In this document: piece after piece, positions 1 through 5,066 of the stretch
How the letters are laid out: each line of letters opens with the position of its first letter
Position numbering within the stretch: the first letter of the stretch is position 1
Assembly (NCBI GenBank): GCA_964417925.1
Contig: CAYQJV010000072.1
Span: 1-5,105, forward strand
DNA: 5,105 bases
Source of the DNA: CAYQJV01 sp964417925
GTDB taxonomy: Bacteria; Hydrothermota; Tepidihabitantia; B3-TA06; CAYQJV01
Reading direction: 5' to 3'
Notes under the pieces: model-generated
What the model saw: the letters and a program-made list of their open reading frames with translations, nothing else
The model's database searches: none
What the model was told of the DNA's origin: nothing
Made by a program: the position numbers and the translations under genes

Positions 1-856
1 TGTCGTAAATTTCCTGCAAGAGGTCCTCATTAACATTGTTTCCTTTAGCCTTAGCATCTCTTAAAAACCCTTTGGCTATATCAGTAAACACCTCATAGAA
101 TATCTTTTCTTTAAGATTTTCTGATACCCTTTCCTCCCAACGCCTTCCTTCCTCTATAGCTATTTCCAGAAAAGTTTTATGAGGCCTCCACTCCGTTGGG
201 ACGAAAGCTTCTTTTCTAAAGAGAAGATAAAAGTTTTTAAATTCGTCGTTTTGGATACTATCAAATAAGAATCCTTCTCCAAAAATTTCGCTTAGGTTAA
301 ATTCAATAAATCCATCTATTCTTGAAGATGCCTTATGGTAGTACAACCGCCAGATTTCGCCATTTGTCAAGATACCCCAAACTATATTTCCATTAGATGC
401 TGGTTCAGTCACAGATAGGTACCTTAAGATTTGGTTGGAAGGAACATGTGGATCAACAGGATCTGTTTTATCCCCTTTATCTAAATGTCTTTGCCACCTT
501 TTCCCTTCCAGAATACAGATTGCTTTATCCCAGGGTTTTCGATTAGAAGGTTCTTTGTCAAAGACTTCTTTTGATTTTATATCAGGAAATAGAACATAAT
601 CTGGAACATCCTGCCTTCCCTTTTTTGAAGGAGATTTCTGTCTTGACCATGAGAAACCAAGAAATTCTATAATGGGTTGAATTAAGCCGTCTTCTGTATC
701 CGCTTCGTCAGGCTTCTTCCTTTCCTTGAATGAATTAAAAATTTTTTTTATTTCATAATAAAACCGTCCTAATTCTTCGTTTGAAATTCTTTTCCAGTCT
801 TCAGTTGTTTTTATTCCTTCTTCTAAAAAGTAATTACTAAAAAGAGCGCCTTTCAT
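1..856 (-). CDS. Type IIG (Eco57I-like) restriction-modification protein, N-terminal part, runs off the left edge
   Basis: This frame is open from ATG at 856 to the window edge, giving 285 residues with no stop. It looks like the N-terminal nuclease module of large single-chain restriction-methylation enzymes. Seen: a helical N-terminus, then a PD-(D/E)XK-type core with VPDYVLF (D86) followed by ILEGKRW (E117, K119), then NQILRYL (about 141-147) and WGILTNGEIWRLY (160-172). That order is typical of type IIG/Eco57I-like enzymes, in which the nuclease domain precedes a methyltransferase domain. The methyltransferase motifs (an NPPF/Y-type motif and the SAM-binding motif) would lie beyond the window, so the call rests on the nuclease part. 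The start is supported by AAGGAG six bases upstream and by tight packing: the previous stop TGA is separated from the ATG by one base. An orphan nuclease or a related defence methylase is the alternative. Confidence 0.72.
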   Translation of the reverse strand, partial: MKGALFSNYFLEEGIKTTEDWKRISNEELGRFYYEIKKIFNSFKERKKPDEADTEDGLIQPIIEFLGFSWSRQKSPSKKGRQDVPDYVLFPDIKSKEVFDKEPSNRKPWDKAICILEGKRWQRHLDKGDKTDPVDPHVPSNQILRYLSVTEPASNGNIVWGILTNGEIWRLYYHKASSRIDGFIEFNLSEIFGEGFLFDSIQNDEFKNFYLLFRKEAFVPTEWRPHKTFLEIAIEEGRRWEERVSENLKEKIFYEVFTDIAKGFLRDAKAKGNNVNEDLLQEIYD

Positions 857-857
857 T

Positions 858-1088
858 TCAGACTCCTTTTTCCCTTCCTTCTCTCAACCTCCCAACCACC
901 TTTCTCAGTATTTTCTCCGCATTGGTTCCCTTAACAATAATAACATTCTTCTCCCCTATCTTAAAGCGTACCTTATGTGCAGCCTGCGAGATATTAAACA
1001 CCACAGGCATATCAGGAACCTCAGCTGTGGGACTGACAGAAGAATATTCCTCTGCTTCTATGTTGTATTTTTCGAAAAGTCCTCTCAA
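858..1088 (-). CDS. Small hypothetical protein, upstream partner of the restriction-modification gene; start uncertain
   Basis: I do not recognise the family. From the TTG at 1088 it gives 76 residues. The C-terminal half suggests strands followed by a helix (around VRFKIGEKNVIIVKG, then a basic helix rich in Arg/Lys ending REKGV). No signal peptide, membrane segment or obvious helix-turn-helix is seen. The TTG has only a poor ribosome site (GGAAGG, 12 bases away). The same frame is open upstream to a TAG at 1200-1202, and the extra 37 codons look coding-like (for example FFEEHFNYGRLTEQL), but they contain no ATG, GTG or TTG; only a CTG at 1190 is available. The true product may therefore be longer, about 110 residues. 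Its stop lies one base before the restriction gene's ATG, so the two are probably translationally coupled. A regulator or accessory subunit of the nuclease is possible from context alone. Confidence 0.5.
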   Translation of the reverse strand: MRGLFEKYNIEAEEYSSVSPTAEVPDMPVVFNISQAAHKVRFKIGEKNVIIVKGTNAEKILRKVVGRLREGREKGV

Positions 1089-1170
1089 CTGTTCTGTGAG
1101 CCTTCCGTAATTAAAGTGCTCTTCAAAGAAGGAAGAGTTTTTAGATTCTCTTTCCTCACTTTTTAAAAGT

Positions 1171-1461
1171 TCAGTAAAAGGTGGGTTCAGCCAAAAAGTC
1201 TAAGATTTTGTCTACTACTCCTTTGTTAAGAAGCTCCTTGGGAGTTCCTTTAAGGTCATATTGATATGTATTTAAGAACTCAATCCGCTGTCTTTTGAAT
1301 GGAAAATAAAGGTTTAGCGTCTCACAAAGAACGAATAATTTTTCTACCATTTTGGGATCAGCGAGTAATTTATTTAGCATCTCTCTTTTTATGATTTTTC
1401 CAATCTCCTGTCTTATCTTTTTTTCTTTCACCTGTCTTTCCTCATCAACTGTTACAATCAT
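1171..1461 (-). CDS. Hypothetical 96-residue protein, first gene of the restriction-modification cluster
   Basis: Family not recognised. The protein has a charged, helical N-terminal half (rich in Lys/Glu, around VKEKKIRQEIGKIIKRE) and a C-terminal half with YQYDL, PKELLNKG, and a final LAEPTFY. No transmembrane segment, signal peptide or cysteine cluster is seen. The ATG at 1461 is well supported: GGGGG lies five bases upstream and a possible promoter lies just before it. The C-terminus has a diverged paralogue in this same window on the other strand (4715-4828): 23 of 36 aligned residues are identical without gaps, and that copy ends at the same point (EPTF then stop). This shows the protein belongs to a real family and that its stop is genuine. 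It precedes the small gene ending at 858 and the restriction gene, all on the same strand. A DNA-binding or toxin/antitoxin-type role is conceivable but nothing shows it. Confidence 0.72.
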   Translation of the reverse strand: MIVTVDEERQVKEKKIRQEIGKIIKREMLNKLLADPKMVEKLFVLCETLNLYFPFKRQRIEFLNTYQYDLKGTPKELLNKGVVDKILDFLAEPTFY

Positions 1462-1479
1462 TGTTTCCCCCTTTTTTAT

Positions 1480-1509
1480 ATTTTAATATGTTTTTTTATT
1501 ACTTCACAA
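1480..1509 (-). promoter_or_regulatory. Possible promoter for the 96-aa gene and restriction cluster
   Basis: Reading the minus strand, TTGTGA (1509-1504) is followed after 18 bases by TAAAAT (1485-1480). The predicted transcript start near 1473 would leave a very short leader, with the GGGGG ribosome site at 1471-1467 almost at its 5' end. The region is AT-rich, so a chance match is possible. Read-through from the upstream partition operon is the alternative source of expression. Confidence 0.35.
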
Positions 1510-1575
1510 ACTTCCTTTAATTTGCCAAATAAATAAAGTTAATTCTCTTTTGTATGTACTATGGTTAACAAGTCT

Positions 1576-1593
1576 ATTTACCTCAGTGTAAAT
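1576..1593. repeat. Inverted repeat ATTTAC-N6-GTAAAT between the operons
   Basis: A 6-bp perfect stem with a 6-base loop lies 14 bases beyond the stop codon of the DnaC-like gene. It has no T-run after it on the minus strand and is AT-rich, so it is a poor intrinsic terminator. It might be an operator for the downstream cluster or simply chance. The rest of the 1462-1606 gap shows only the weak promoter listed separately. Confidence 0.25.
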
Positions 1594-1606
1594 GAAACAT
1601 TTTATT

Positions 1607-2323
1607 TTATAAATTTTTCCTCCTTTTATCTTCTCCAATAATTTTTACCCCTTCTGTAAATCCTTTTATTCTTGAAAGCATTTTTTCTATCTCTATAGGC
1701 GGAAGCTTCTTTATGTATTTACCGTAAAGATCCGCCAGATCGTAATTGGAGGTAAAGATTGTTGGTAACCCCCCTTCATACCGGTAGGATATCACATAAA
1801 ATATTTCCTCAAGCGACCAATTGGATAAGGTTTCTGTTCCAAGATCATCTACAACCAGAAGTTCTGTGGAGATGACACGCTCTGAAAACTCTATTTGCTT
1901 TTTATCCCCAAAAAGAGACATTAACTTTCTAATGTACTCTTGCGTAGTAGTGAAGTAAATATTAACCTGAAGCCATGAGTCTAAGGCATTCTTTAATGTC
2001 TCCTTTTGGTCAAATTCCGGTTGATTATCAATGATGTTTTTAAGCTCATTATAAGCCCTTTCTATTGTTTTTTCAGCTATATACCGCAGTATGGATACTG
2101 ATAAATGCGTTTTACCTACTCCTACTGGTCCAAAAAAATAAATTCCCTTCAGCTTTTCGTTGTTGCTTACAAATTTTTCTGCAAATTCCTTTGCTTTCTC
2201 AAGTGCTTTTTTATTCCCGTCTTCCACTATATAGTTTTTAAAAGAGCATTCTATAAAGTTTTCCTTTACATTAGCTTTTTTTAACAAGTACCTAACAAGT
2301 TCTTCTTTTACTCTTTCCTTCAT
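1607..2323 (-). CDS. DnaC/IstB-family AAA+ ATPase, probable replicative helicase loader
   Basis: A 238-residue AAA+ protein of the DnaC/DnaI type, which loads the replicative hexameric helicase onto DNA at an origin. Visible motifs: the pre-ATPase signature FIECSFKNY followed by KALEKAKEFAEKF (23-51); Walker A GPVGVGKT (65-72); Walker B LLVVDDLGTE (155-164); sensor I IFTSNYD (189-195); and a sensor/arginine-finger segment SRIKGF with R218. The segment before the ATPase core is short (about 25 residues), so a full helicase-binding domain or zinc-binding N-terminus of classic loaders is missing. There is an extra helical insertion of roughly 30 residues between the Walker A helix and the next strand (about 86-118). 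The ATG overlaps the parB stop as ATGA with no strong ribosome site, implying translational coupling. IstB of an IS21 element is the main alternative, but there is no transposase neighbour and no element ends. Confidence 0.85.
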   Translation of the reverse strand: MKERVKEELVRYLLKKANVKENFIECSFKNYIVEDGNKKALEKAKEFAEKFVSNNEKLKGIYFFGPVGVGKTHLSVSILRYIAEKTIERAYNELKNIIDNQPEFDQKETLKNALDSWLQVNIYFTTTQEYIRKLMSLFGDKKQIEFSERVISTELLVVDDLGTETLSNWSLEEIFYVISYRYEGGLPTIFTSNYDLADLYGKYIKKLPPIEIEKMLSRIKGFTEGVKIIGEDKRRKNL

Positions 2324-3654
2324 TCTTCAAAGGTGTACCCTTTATTTTTGGCTGTCTTTTGAGCTTCTTCTTTCTGTAGGCTGTCCATTGCCTCTAATCT
2401 CAGTTCGAGATACTTTCTAGGTAGTTTGTATTTTTCTTTTAAGGCTTTAAAGAAGAATCCATCTACATTCTGGGAAATTTTCATAAATGGTAGAGCATTC
2501 CAGTAATTTAAAAGATCCTCTCGTGTCGAATTTTCTAAAATATCTCTTTGTATTTTAGGAAGTTTTTGGGTAATTATTTCTATTATCTCTTTTTTGCTGG
2601 CACTATAGTTAATAAAACTATAATTAACTTTAACTAAACTATTACTAATTTTTACTATAGTACTAGTACCAGGAAATGGAAGCTCGTCCATAGAACTTGA
2701 AAATGTAACCTGTACATCTATTGTTCCTCTTCCCTCAAAAATAGTTGATACTATCTTCATTAACTCTTTCATTTTCCTTTCTATTTGTTTTCTAATCTTT
2801 TCTTCATCTTCAGGATCCAGCTCCTTCCCATATTTTATTTTAAATTTCAGAACCTTTTGGTTAAGAGAATCAATGCCCGAATATATCTCATTAAGCACCT
2901 GTGTTATCTCTTTCTTTTTTCTTTTCTTTCTGGCTTCACTTTCCTTCATTCCTTTTAGTATTTCTCTAAGCTTTATCCTGGATATACCCTCGTTTCTTAC
3001 CAAATCAATTGCCTTATTTAGTGTGTCCTCATCTTCTATAGCGGTCAACTCGTACAGTGTTTCAACAGGAAGTCCCCGAAGTTTCGCATGCGAAACTTTT
3101 TCAAGAAGTTTAAGAATTGACAAAGTTTTACTTATTTTTGACTTACTTTTACCTAAAATTTTCGCTAATTCTTCCTGAGTTATCTTTTTTTCTTCTAAAA
3201 TCTTCTTCATAGCAAGCGCTTCATCTATTGGATCAAGATCTTCTCTTTGTATATTTTCTATCAACTGCCTTATTGGAATGTCGTCCTTTTTTACACCCTG
3301 CTTAATTATGGCCGGTATTTTCTCGTAACCCAGTCTTTTGAATGCGAGGTACCTTCTGTGGCCCGAGACAATCCTGTAGTGTTCCTTTTCTTTTACGACC
3401 TCAATAGGATTTATAAGTCCCTGGCTTTTTATGCTCTGAGCTAGCTCATCTATACTGTCTTCATCATAAGACTGTCGTATTTGTTCTTCCATCTGTATTG
3501 TGCTTAGGTGTATTTCCAGTATCTGATAATTTCCAGCGCCTAGGCCTAGAGCACCTTCTTTTTCAGACAGGTCTTCAAACAGGGGCTTTTTTAAGTCTTT
3601 TTCGAACCTTAATTTCCTTGGCTTTTCTTTAGCGTTCTTTTTACTTTGTGGCAT
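2320..3654 (-). CDS. parB: ParB-family partition protein (centromere-binding, CTP-switch type)
   Basis: A 444-residue ParB/Spo0J/RepB-type protein that binds a cis centromere, spreads on DNA and stimulates ParA. Seen: a basic N-terminal tail (1-24) that may contact ParA; the ParB/sulfiredoxin-like nucleotide-binding domain, with box motif SGHRRYLAFKRLG (97-109, a His variant of the usual GERR) and ENIQREDL (133-140); a helix-turn-helix (about 158-183, ITQEELAKILGKSKSKIS); a Lys/Glu-rich probable coiled coil (about 240-305); and a C-terminal region to 444 that I do not recognise. It is longer than typical chromosomal ParB, mainly through that C-terminal extension. The start is firm: GGAGGT lies a few bases before the ATG, inside the end of parA, with a 14-nt overlap. 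The stop overlaps the next gene by 4 nt. The gene also contains a perfect 20-bp palindrome (3079-3098) and a repeat-rich stretch (2601-2670). Confidence 0.92.
   Translation of the reverse strand: MPQSKKNAKEKPRKLRFEKDLKKPLFEDLSEKEGALGLGAGNYQILEIHLSTIQMEEQIRQSYDEDSIDELAQSIKSQGLINPIEVVKEKEHYRIVSGHRRYLAFKRLGYEKIPAIIKQGVKKDDIPIRQLIENIQREDLDPIDEALAMKKILEEKKITQEELAKILGKSKSKISKTLSILKLLEKVSHAKLRGLPVETLYELTAIEDEDTLNKAIDLVRNEGISRIKLREILKGMKESEARKKRKKKEITQVLNEIYSGIDSLNQKVLKFKIKYGKELDPEDEEKIRKQIERKMKELMKIVSTIFEGRGTIDVQVTFSSSMDELPFPGTSTIVKISNSLVKVNYSFINYSASKKEIIEIITQKLPKIQRDILENSTREDLLNYWNALPFMKISQNVDGFFFKALKEKYKLPRKYLELRLEAMDSLQKEEAQKTAKNKGYTFEE
2601..2670. repeat. Cluster of interleaved short inverted repeats inside parB
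   Basis: This 70-base AT-rich stretch holds TATAGTT/AACTATA (2604-2622), AGTTAAT/ATTAACT (2607-2629), ACTATAGT twice with starts 52 bases apart (2602-2609 and 2654-2661), and the palindrome GTACTAGTAC (2660-2669). It encodes ParB residues of about 329-351, a Ser/Val/Asn/Ile-rich segment using many AGT, GTT and TTA codons. Some repetition follows from that composition, so a binding function is only a possibility. Confidence 0.4.
3079..3098. promoter_or_regulatory. Perfect 20-bp palindrome, candidate parS-like centromere inside parB
   Basis: AAGTTTCGCATGCGAAACTT is identical to its own reverse complement over all 20 bases. Its GTTTC and GAAAC arms match the arms of the known chromosomal parS consensus (TGTTTCACGTGAAACA), but the centre is two bases longer (GCATGC instead of ACGT). 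It falls on ParB codons for K186-L192, just after the helix-turn-helix. ParB binding is inferred from the resemblance and the position in the partition operon. I found only one copy. Confidence 0.55.
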
Positions 3655-4579
3655 TTAGCACCTCCAGTGTTAGTTCTATAAACGGGAGTGAGTACCTGTC
3701 TTCTTTGTTGAACTTTTCATACACGCTTTTTCTTTCTGTTAAGGCCTCCCTGTACTTTATGGACTGCGGAATCTTTGTCTTCATTACGTGTATGTTCTTC
3801 AGTTTATCACTGGTTAAAGCAAGGATCTCTTTATCTATAACCCTTCTTTCGTCGACCATATTAAATACACAGCCTTTTATTTCAAGGTGTTTTTCGTAAG
3901 CCTCATTTACGTTCTTAACCAGTTTTTTAAGGTAATCTATGCCTATGATTGACCATTTTTCCGGATTTATCACAACAAAAACCACGTCAGAAGCTACAAG
4001 AGAAGCCTCTACAGGAAGGAGAATGTCTGGGGGAGTGTCAATAACCACAAAATCATAGCCGTTTTTTACCCGGTCTAAAAACTTCTTCAGCTTTATGTAG
4101 GTTTCTATATTTTGGAACCTTGTGACCTCTCCAAACCTTGGGTTTGCAGGAATAATATCTATATTGTGGTACTTTGTGTTTCTTATAACTCCTACAGGCT
4201 CTTCATCTAAAAACACATTTATAATTGAAGGATGATGGGGAAGGGGAATCTCCCCCAGAAAGAACTCAGATATATTTCCCTGCTTGTCTGAATCAACCAC
4301 AAGCGTTTTGAAGCCCAAAAGATCCAGTGTGGCCGCTACGTTAATTGCTATAAAGGTTTTACCCACCCCTCCCTTTATGTTTGCAAAAGTAAGCGTTAAG
4401 GGAGAGCCCTTTCTTTTTGCCTTAATGTTTTCTTTAGCATCTTCAAGAGAAAAGAAAAACTTACCGTCTTCGGATTTTTCGTTAACTTTTATAGCGCCTT
4501 TTTTAGCCCATGAAATCACAGTTGTTTTGGATACACCTAAAAGAGTTGCCATTTGTTGAGTGGTAAATTTATAATTCAC
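3641..4579 (-). CDS. parA: ParA-family partition ATPase with N-terminal helix-turn-helix
   Basis: A Walker-type partition ATPase, 312 residues from the chosen start; it binds DNA non-specifically in its ATP state and pulls ParB-bound replicons apart. Seen, numbered from GTG 4579: a MerR-like helix-turn-helix near residues 5-30 (TTQQMATLLGVSKTTVISWAKKG), a linker, then the deviant Walker A KGGVGKT (69-75), the VVDSDKQGN motif (95-102) and Walker B VVIDTPPD (178-185). An N-terminal DNA-binding domain ahead of the ATPase is typical of plasmid type Ia ParA proteins that also repress their own operon; the domain here is compact. A GTG at 4585 is also in frame but lies within the Shine-Dalgarno sequence, so GTG 4579, five bases after AAGGAGG, is preferred. 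The gene is first in an operon with parB, with a near-consensus promoter and a palindrome just upstream. Confidence 0.92.
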   Translation of the reverse strand: MNYKFTTQQMATLLGVSKTTVISWAKKGAIKVNEKSEDGKFFFSLEDAKENIKAKRKGSPLTLTFANIKGGVGKTFIAINVAATLDLLGFKTLVVDSDKQGNISEFFLGEIPLPHHPSIINVFLDEEPVGVIRNTKYHNIDIIPANPRFGEVTRFQNIETYIKLKKFLDRVKNGYDFVVIDTPPDILLPVEASLVASDVVFVVINPEKWSIIGIDYLKKLVKNVNEAYEKHLEIKGCVFNMVDERRVIDKEILALTSDKLKNIHVMKTKIPQSIKYREALTERKSVYEKFNKEDRYSLPFIELTLEVLNATK

Positions 4580-4584
4580 AACCA

Positions 4585-4591
4585 CCTCCTT
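4585..4591 (-). promoter_or_regulatory. parA ribosome binding site AAGGAGG
   Basis: AAGGAGG on the minus strand is a full Shine-Dalgarno match ending five bases before GTG 4579. It overlaps the other in-frame GTG (4585-4583) and therefore decides the start in favour of 4579. Confidence 0.85.
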
Positions 4592-4599
4592 AACGTTAA
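4590..4599. promoter_or_regulatory. Palindrome TTAACGTTAA in the parA leader, candidate operator
   Basis: A perfect 10-bp palindrome sits just downstream of the predicted transcript start and touches the first bases of the ribosome site. This is a natural place for autorepression, possibly by ParA's helix-turn-helix domain. A binding role is inferred; short AT-rich palindromes also occur by chance. Confidence 0.4.
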
Positions 4600-4612
4600 A
4601 TCATACACCAAG

Positions 4613-4641
4613 TTTATAGAACAAAAACTATAATTTGTCAA
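4613..4641 (-). promoter_or_regulatory. Strong sigma-70-type promoter of the parA-parB-dnaC-like operon
   Basis: On the minus strand, TTGACA (4641-4636) is followed after exactly 17 bases by TATAAA (4618-4613). The -35 box is perfect and the -10 box is close to consensus. A/T-tract sequence immediately upstream (4642-4661, including AAAAAAT/ATTTTTT) resembles an UP element. The predicted start near 4606 gives a leader of about 27 bases to GTG 4579. Confidence 0.8.
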
Positions 4642-4643
4642 GA

Positions 4644-4661
4644 AAAAAATAAAGATTTTTT
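4644..4661. repeat. AT-only inverted repeat AAAAAAT-N4-ATTTTTT
   Basis: A 7-bp perfect inverted repeat with a 4-base spacer lies directly upstream of the parA -35 box. It may act as an UP element or as an easily melted segment. On sequence alone it is low-complexity and not strong evidence of a site. Confidence 0.3.
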
Positions 4662-4714
4662 GTTTACGCCTCGCTATTTTTTAGAGAGCCCCAATAAGTA
4701 CCGCCCTTTACAAG

Positions 4715-4828
4715 ACGTTAGAGTTTTTAATTGCGTATCAATACGATCTTGGTACAATACCAAAAGAGCTTTTAAACAAAGGGGAAACCGATAGAGTTCT
4801 GGCTTATTTGTCGGAACCTACGTTTTAG
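4715..4828 (+). pseudogene. Remnant of a paralogue of the 96-aa protein (C-terminal 37 codons)
   Basis: Plus-strand codons from 4715 to the TAG at 4826-4828 align with the last 36 or so residues of the 96-aa protein encoded at 1171-1461. Shared blocks are YQYDL, PKELLNKG and EPTF before the stop; I count 23 identities in 36 positions and no gap. The frame is open upstream only to a TAG at 4682-4684, it has no start codon, and the preceding codons do not resemble the N-terminal half of the intact protein. It is therefore a truncated remnant, not a working gene. Nucleotide divergence is considerable, so it is not a recent duplication. It lies on the opposite strand to the intact copy and holds a small inverted repeat (TTGGTA-CAA-TACCAA, 4749-4763). 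Confidence 0.7.
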
Positions 4829-4858
4829 TAAAGCTTTCCAGAAAAAAGGGGGTAGAAG

Positions 4859-4939
4859 ATGGTAAAGAGTAAAAAAGATGAGCTCTAAAAGCTTTATGAA
4901 AAGGAGGGGTTCATCCCTGAGGGCTCAGGGAATATTTGA
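4859..4939 (+). pseudogene. Possible broken small gene downstream of the paralogue remnant
   Basis: A GGGGG-containing ribosome site (near 4848-4852) precedes ATG 4859 much as it does for the 96-aa gene. The frame reads MVKSKKDEL, stops at TAA 4886-4888, then continues in the same frame as KLYEKEGFIPEGSGNI to TGA 4937-4939. Two stops in an otherwise protein-like frame suggest decay. The KLYEKEGF stretch faintly recalls GLFEKYNI in the small gene ending at 858, which would mirror the gene order there, but this match is too short to rely on. Confidence 0.3.
4914..4931. repeat. GC-rich perfect hairpin TCCCTGAG-GG-CTCAGGGA
   Basis: An 8-bp perfect inverted repeat with a 2-base centre stands out in AT-rich surroundings. 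No T-run follows in either direction, so it does not look like a standard terminator. It may be a protein-binding site or a replication-related structure, or it may belong to the decayed frame around it. Confidence 0.45.
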
Positions 4940-4972
4940 GAAATTATCTCATTCATGATAATACTTCCTAAA

Positions 4973-4990
4973 AAGCGCAAGAAGCGCAAT
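4973..4990. repeat. Tandem 9-base repeat (AAGCGCAAG, AAGCGCAAT)
   Basis: Two adjacent 9-mers differ only in the last base and end 15 bases upstream of the -35 box at 5006. The placement suits an operator or short iteron for the gene starting at 5067. With only two copies, chance or an ancestral Lys/Arg codon run is not excluded. Confidence 0.35.
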
Positions 4991-5005
4991 ATTAATGAAA
5001 AAAAA

Positions 5006-5033
5006 TTGACTTTTTTATAAATTGTAATACTAT
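5006..5033 (+). promoter_or_regulatory. Promoter for the right-edge gene
   Basis: TTGACT (5006-5011) and TACTAT (5028-5033) are separated by 16 bases, each one or two bases from consensus. The predicted start near 5040 lies about 27 bases before ATG 5067. It reads away from parA, so the two promoters are divergent across the 4586-5066 region. Confidence 0.6.
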
Positions 5034-5066
5034 TTTTATTAAAGAAATAAATTTAATCATATCAAT

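Larger units (their letters stand above)
4586..5066. other. Gene-free regulatory and relic region, candidate replication origin region
   Basis: About 480 bases without an intact gene, between divergent promoters. It contains the parA promoter and operator-like palindrome, an AT-rich inverted repeat, the paralogue remnant, a possible second broken gene, a GC-rich hairpin, the inverted repeat ATTATC-N8-GATAAT (4943-4962) and the tandem 9-mer. No convincing DnaA box (TTATNCACA) and no long iteron array is seen, so origin activity is inferred from gene context only. Confidence 0.35.

Noticed and set aside
922..1166. Two plus-strand frames of about 62 residues opposite the small gene
   Set aside because: They overlap each other and the minus-strand frame, have weak TTG/ATG starts, and show low-complexity Ser/Phe/Cys composition.
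1171..1199. Programmed frameshift joining the 96-aa protein to the next frame
   Set aside because: No classic slippery site is present for the required +1 shift, and the paralogue remnant ends at the same residue with its own stop, so the stop appears to be the natural end. Kept only as one explanation of the missing start.
1576..1593. Intrinsic terminator after the DnaC-like gene
   Set aside because: The stem is 6 bp and AT-rich with no following T-run on the transcribed strand.
1607..2323. IstB of an IS21-type insertion sequence
   Set aside because: There is no IstA-like transposase, no terminal repeats, and the gene is translationally coupled to parB.
2873..3178. Open plus-strand frame of about 100 codons within parB, and similar ones at 3247-3444, 3648-3899 and 4284-4559
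   Set aside because: They are antisense to strongly supported parA/parB coding, rich in Ser/Phe/Leu as expected from the complement of Lys/Glu-rich genes, and show no recognisable motif or good ribosome site.
4830..4895. AAAGCTTT palindrome occurring twice (4830-4837 and 4888-4895)
   Set aside because: Short, AT-rich and only two copies; expected by chance in this composition.
4943..4951. DnaA box (TTATCTCAT)
   Set aside because: It misses the essential CACA end of TTATNCACA.
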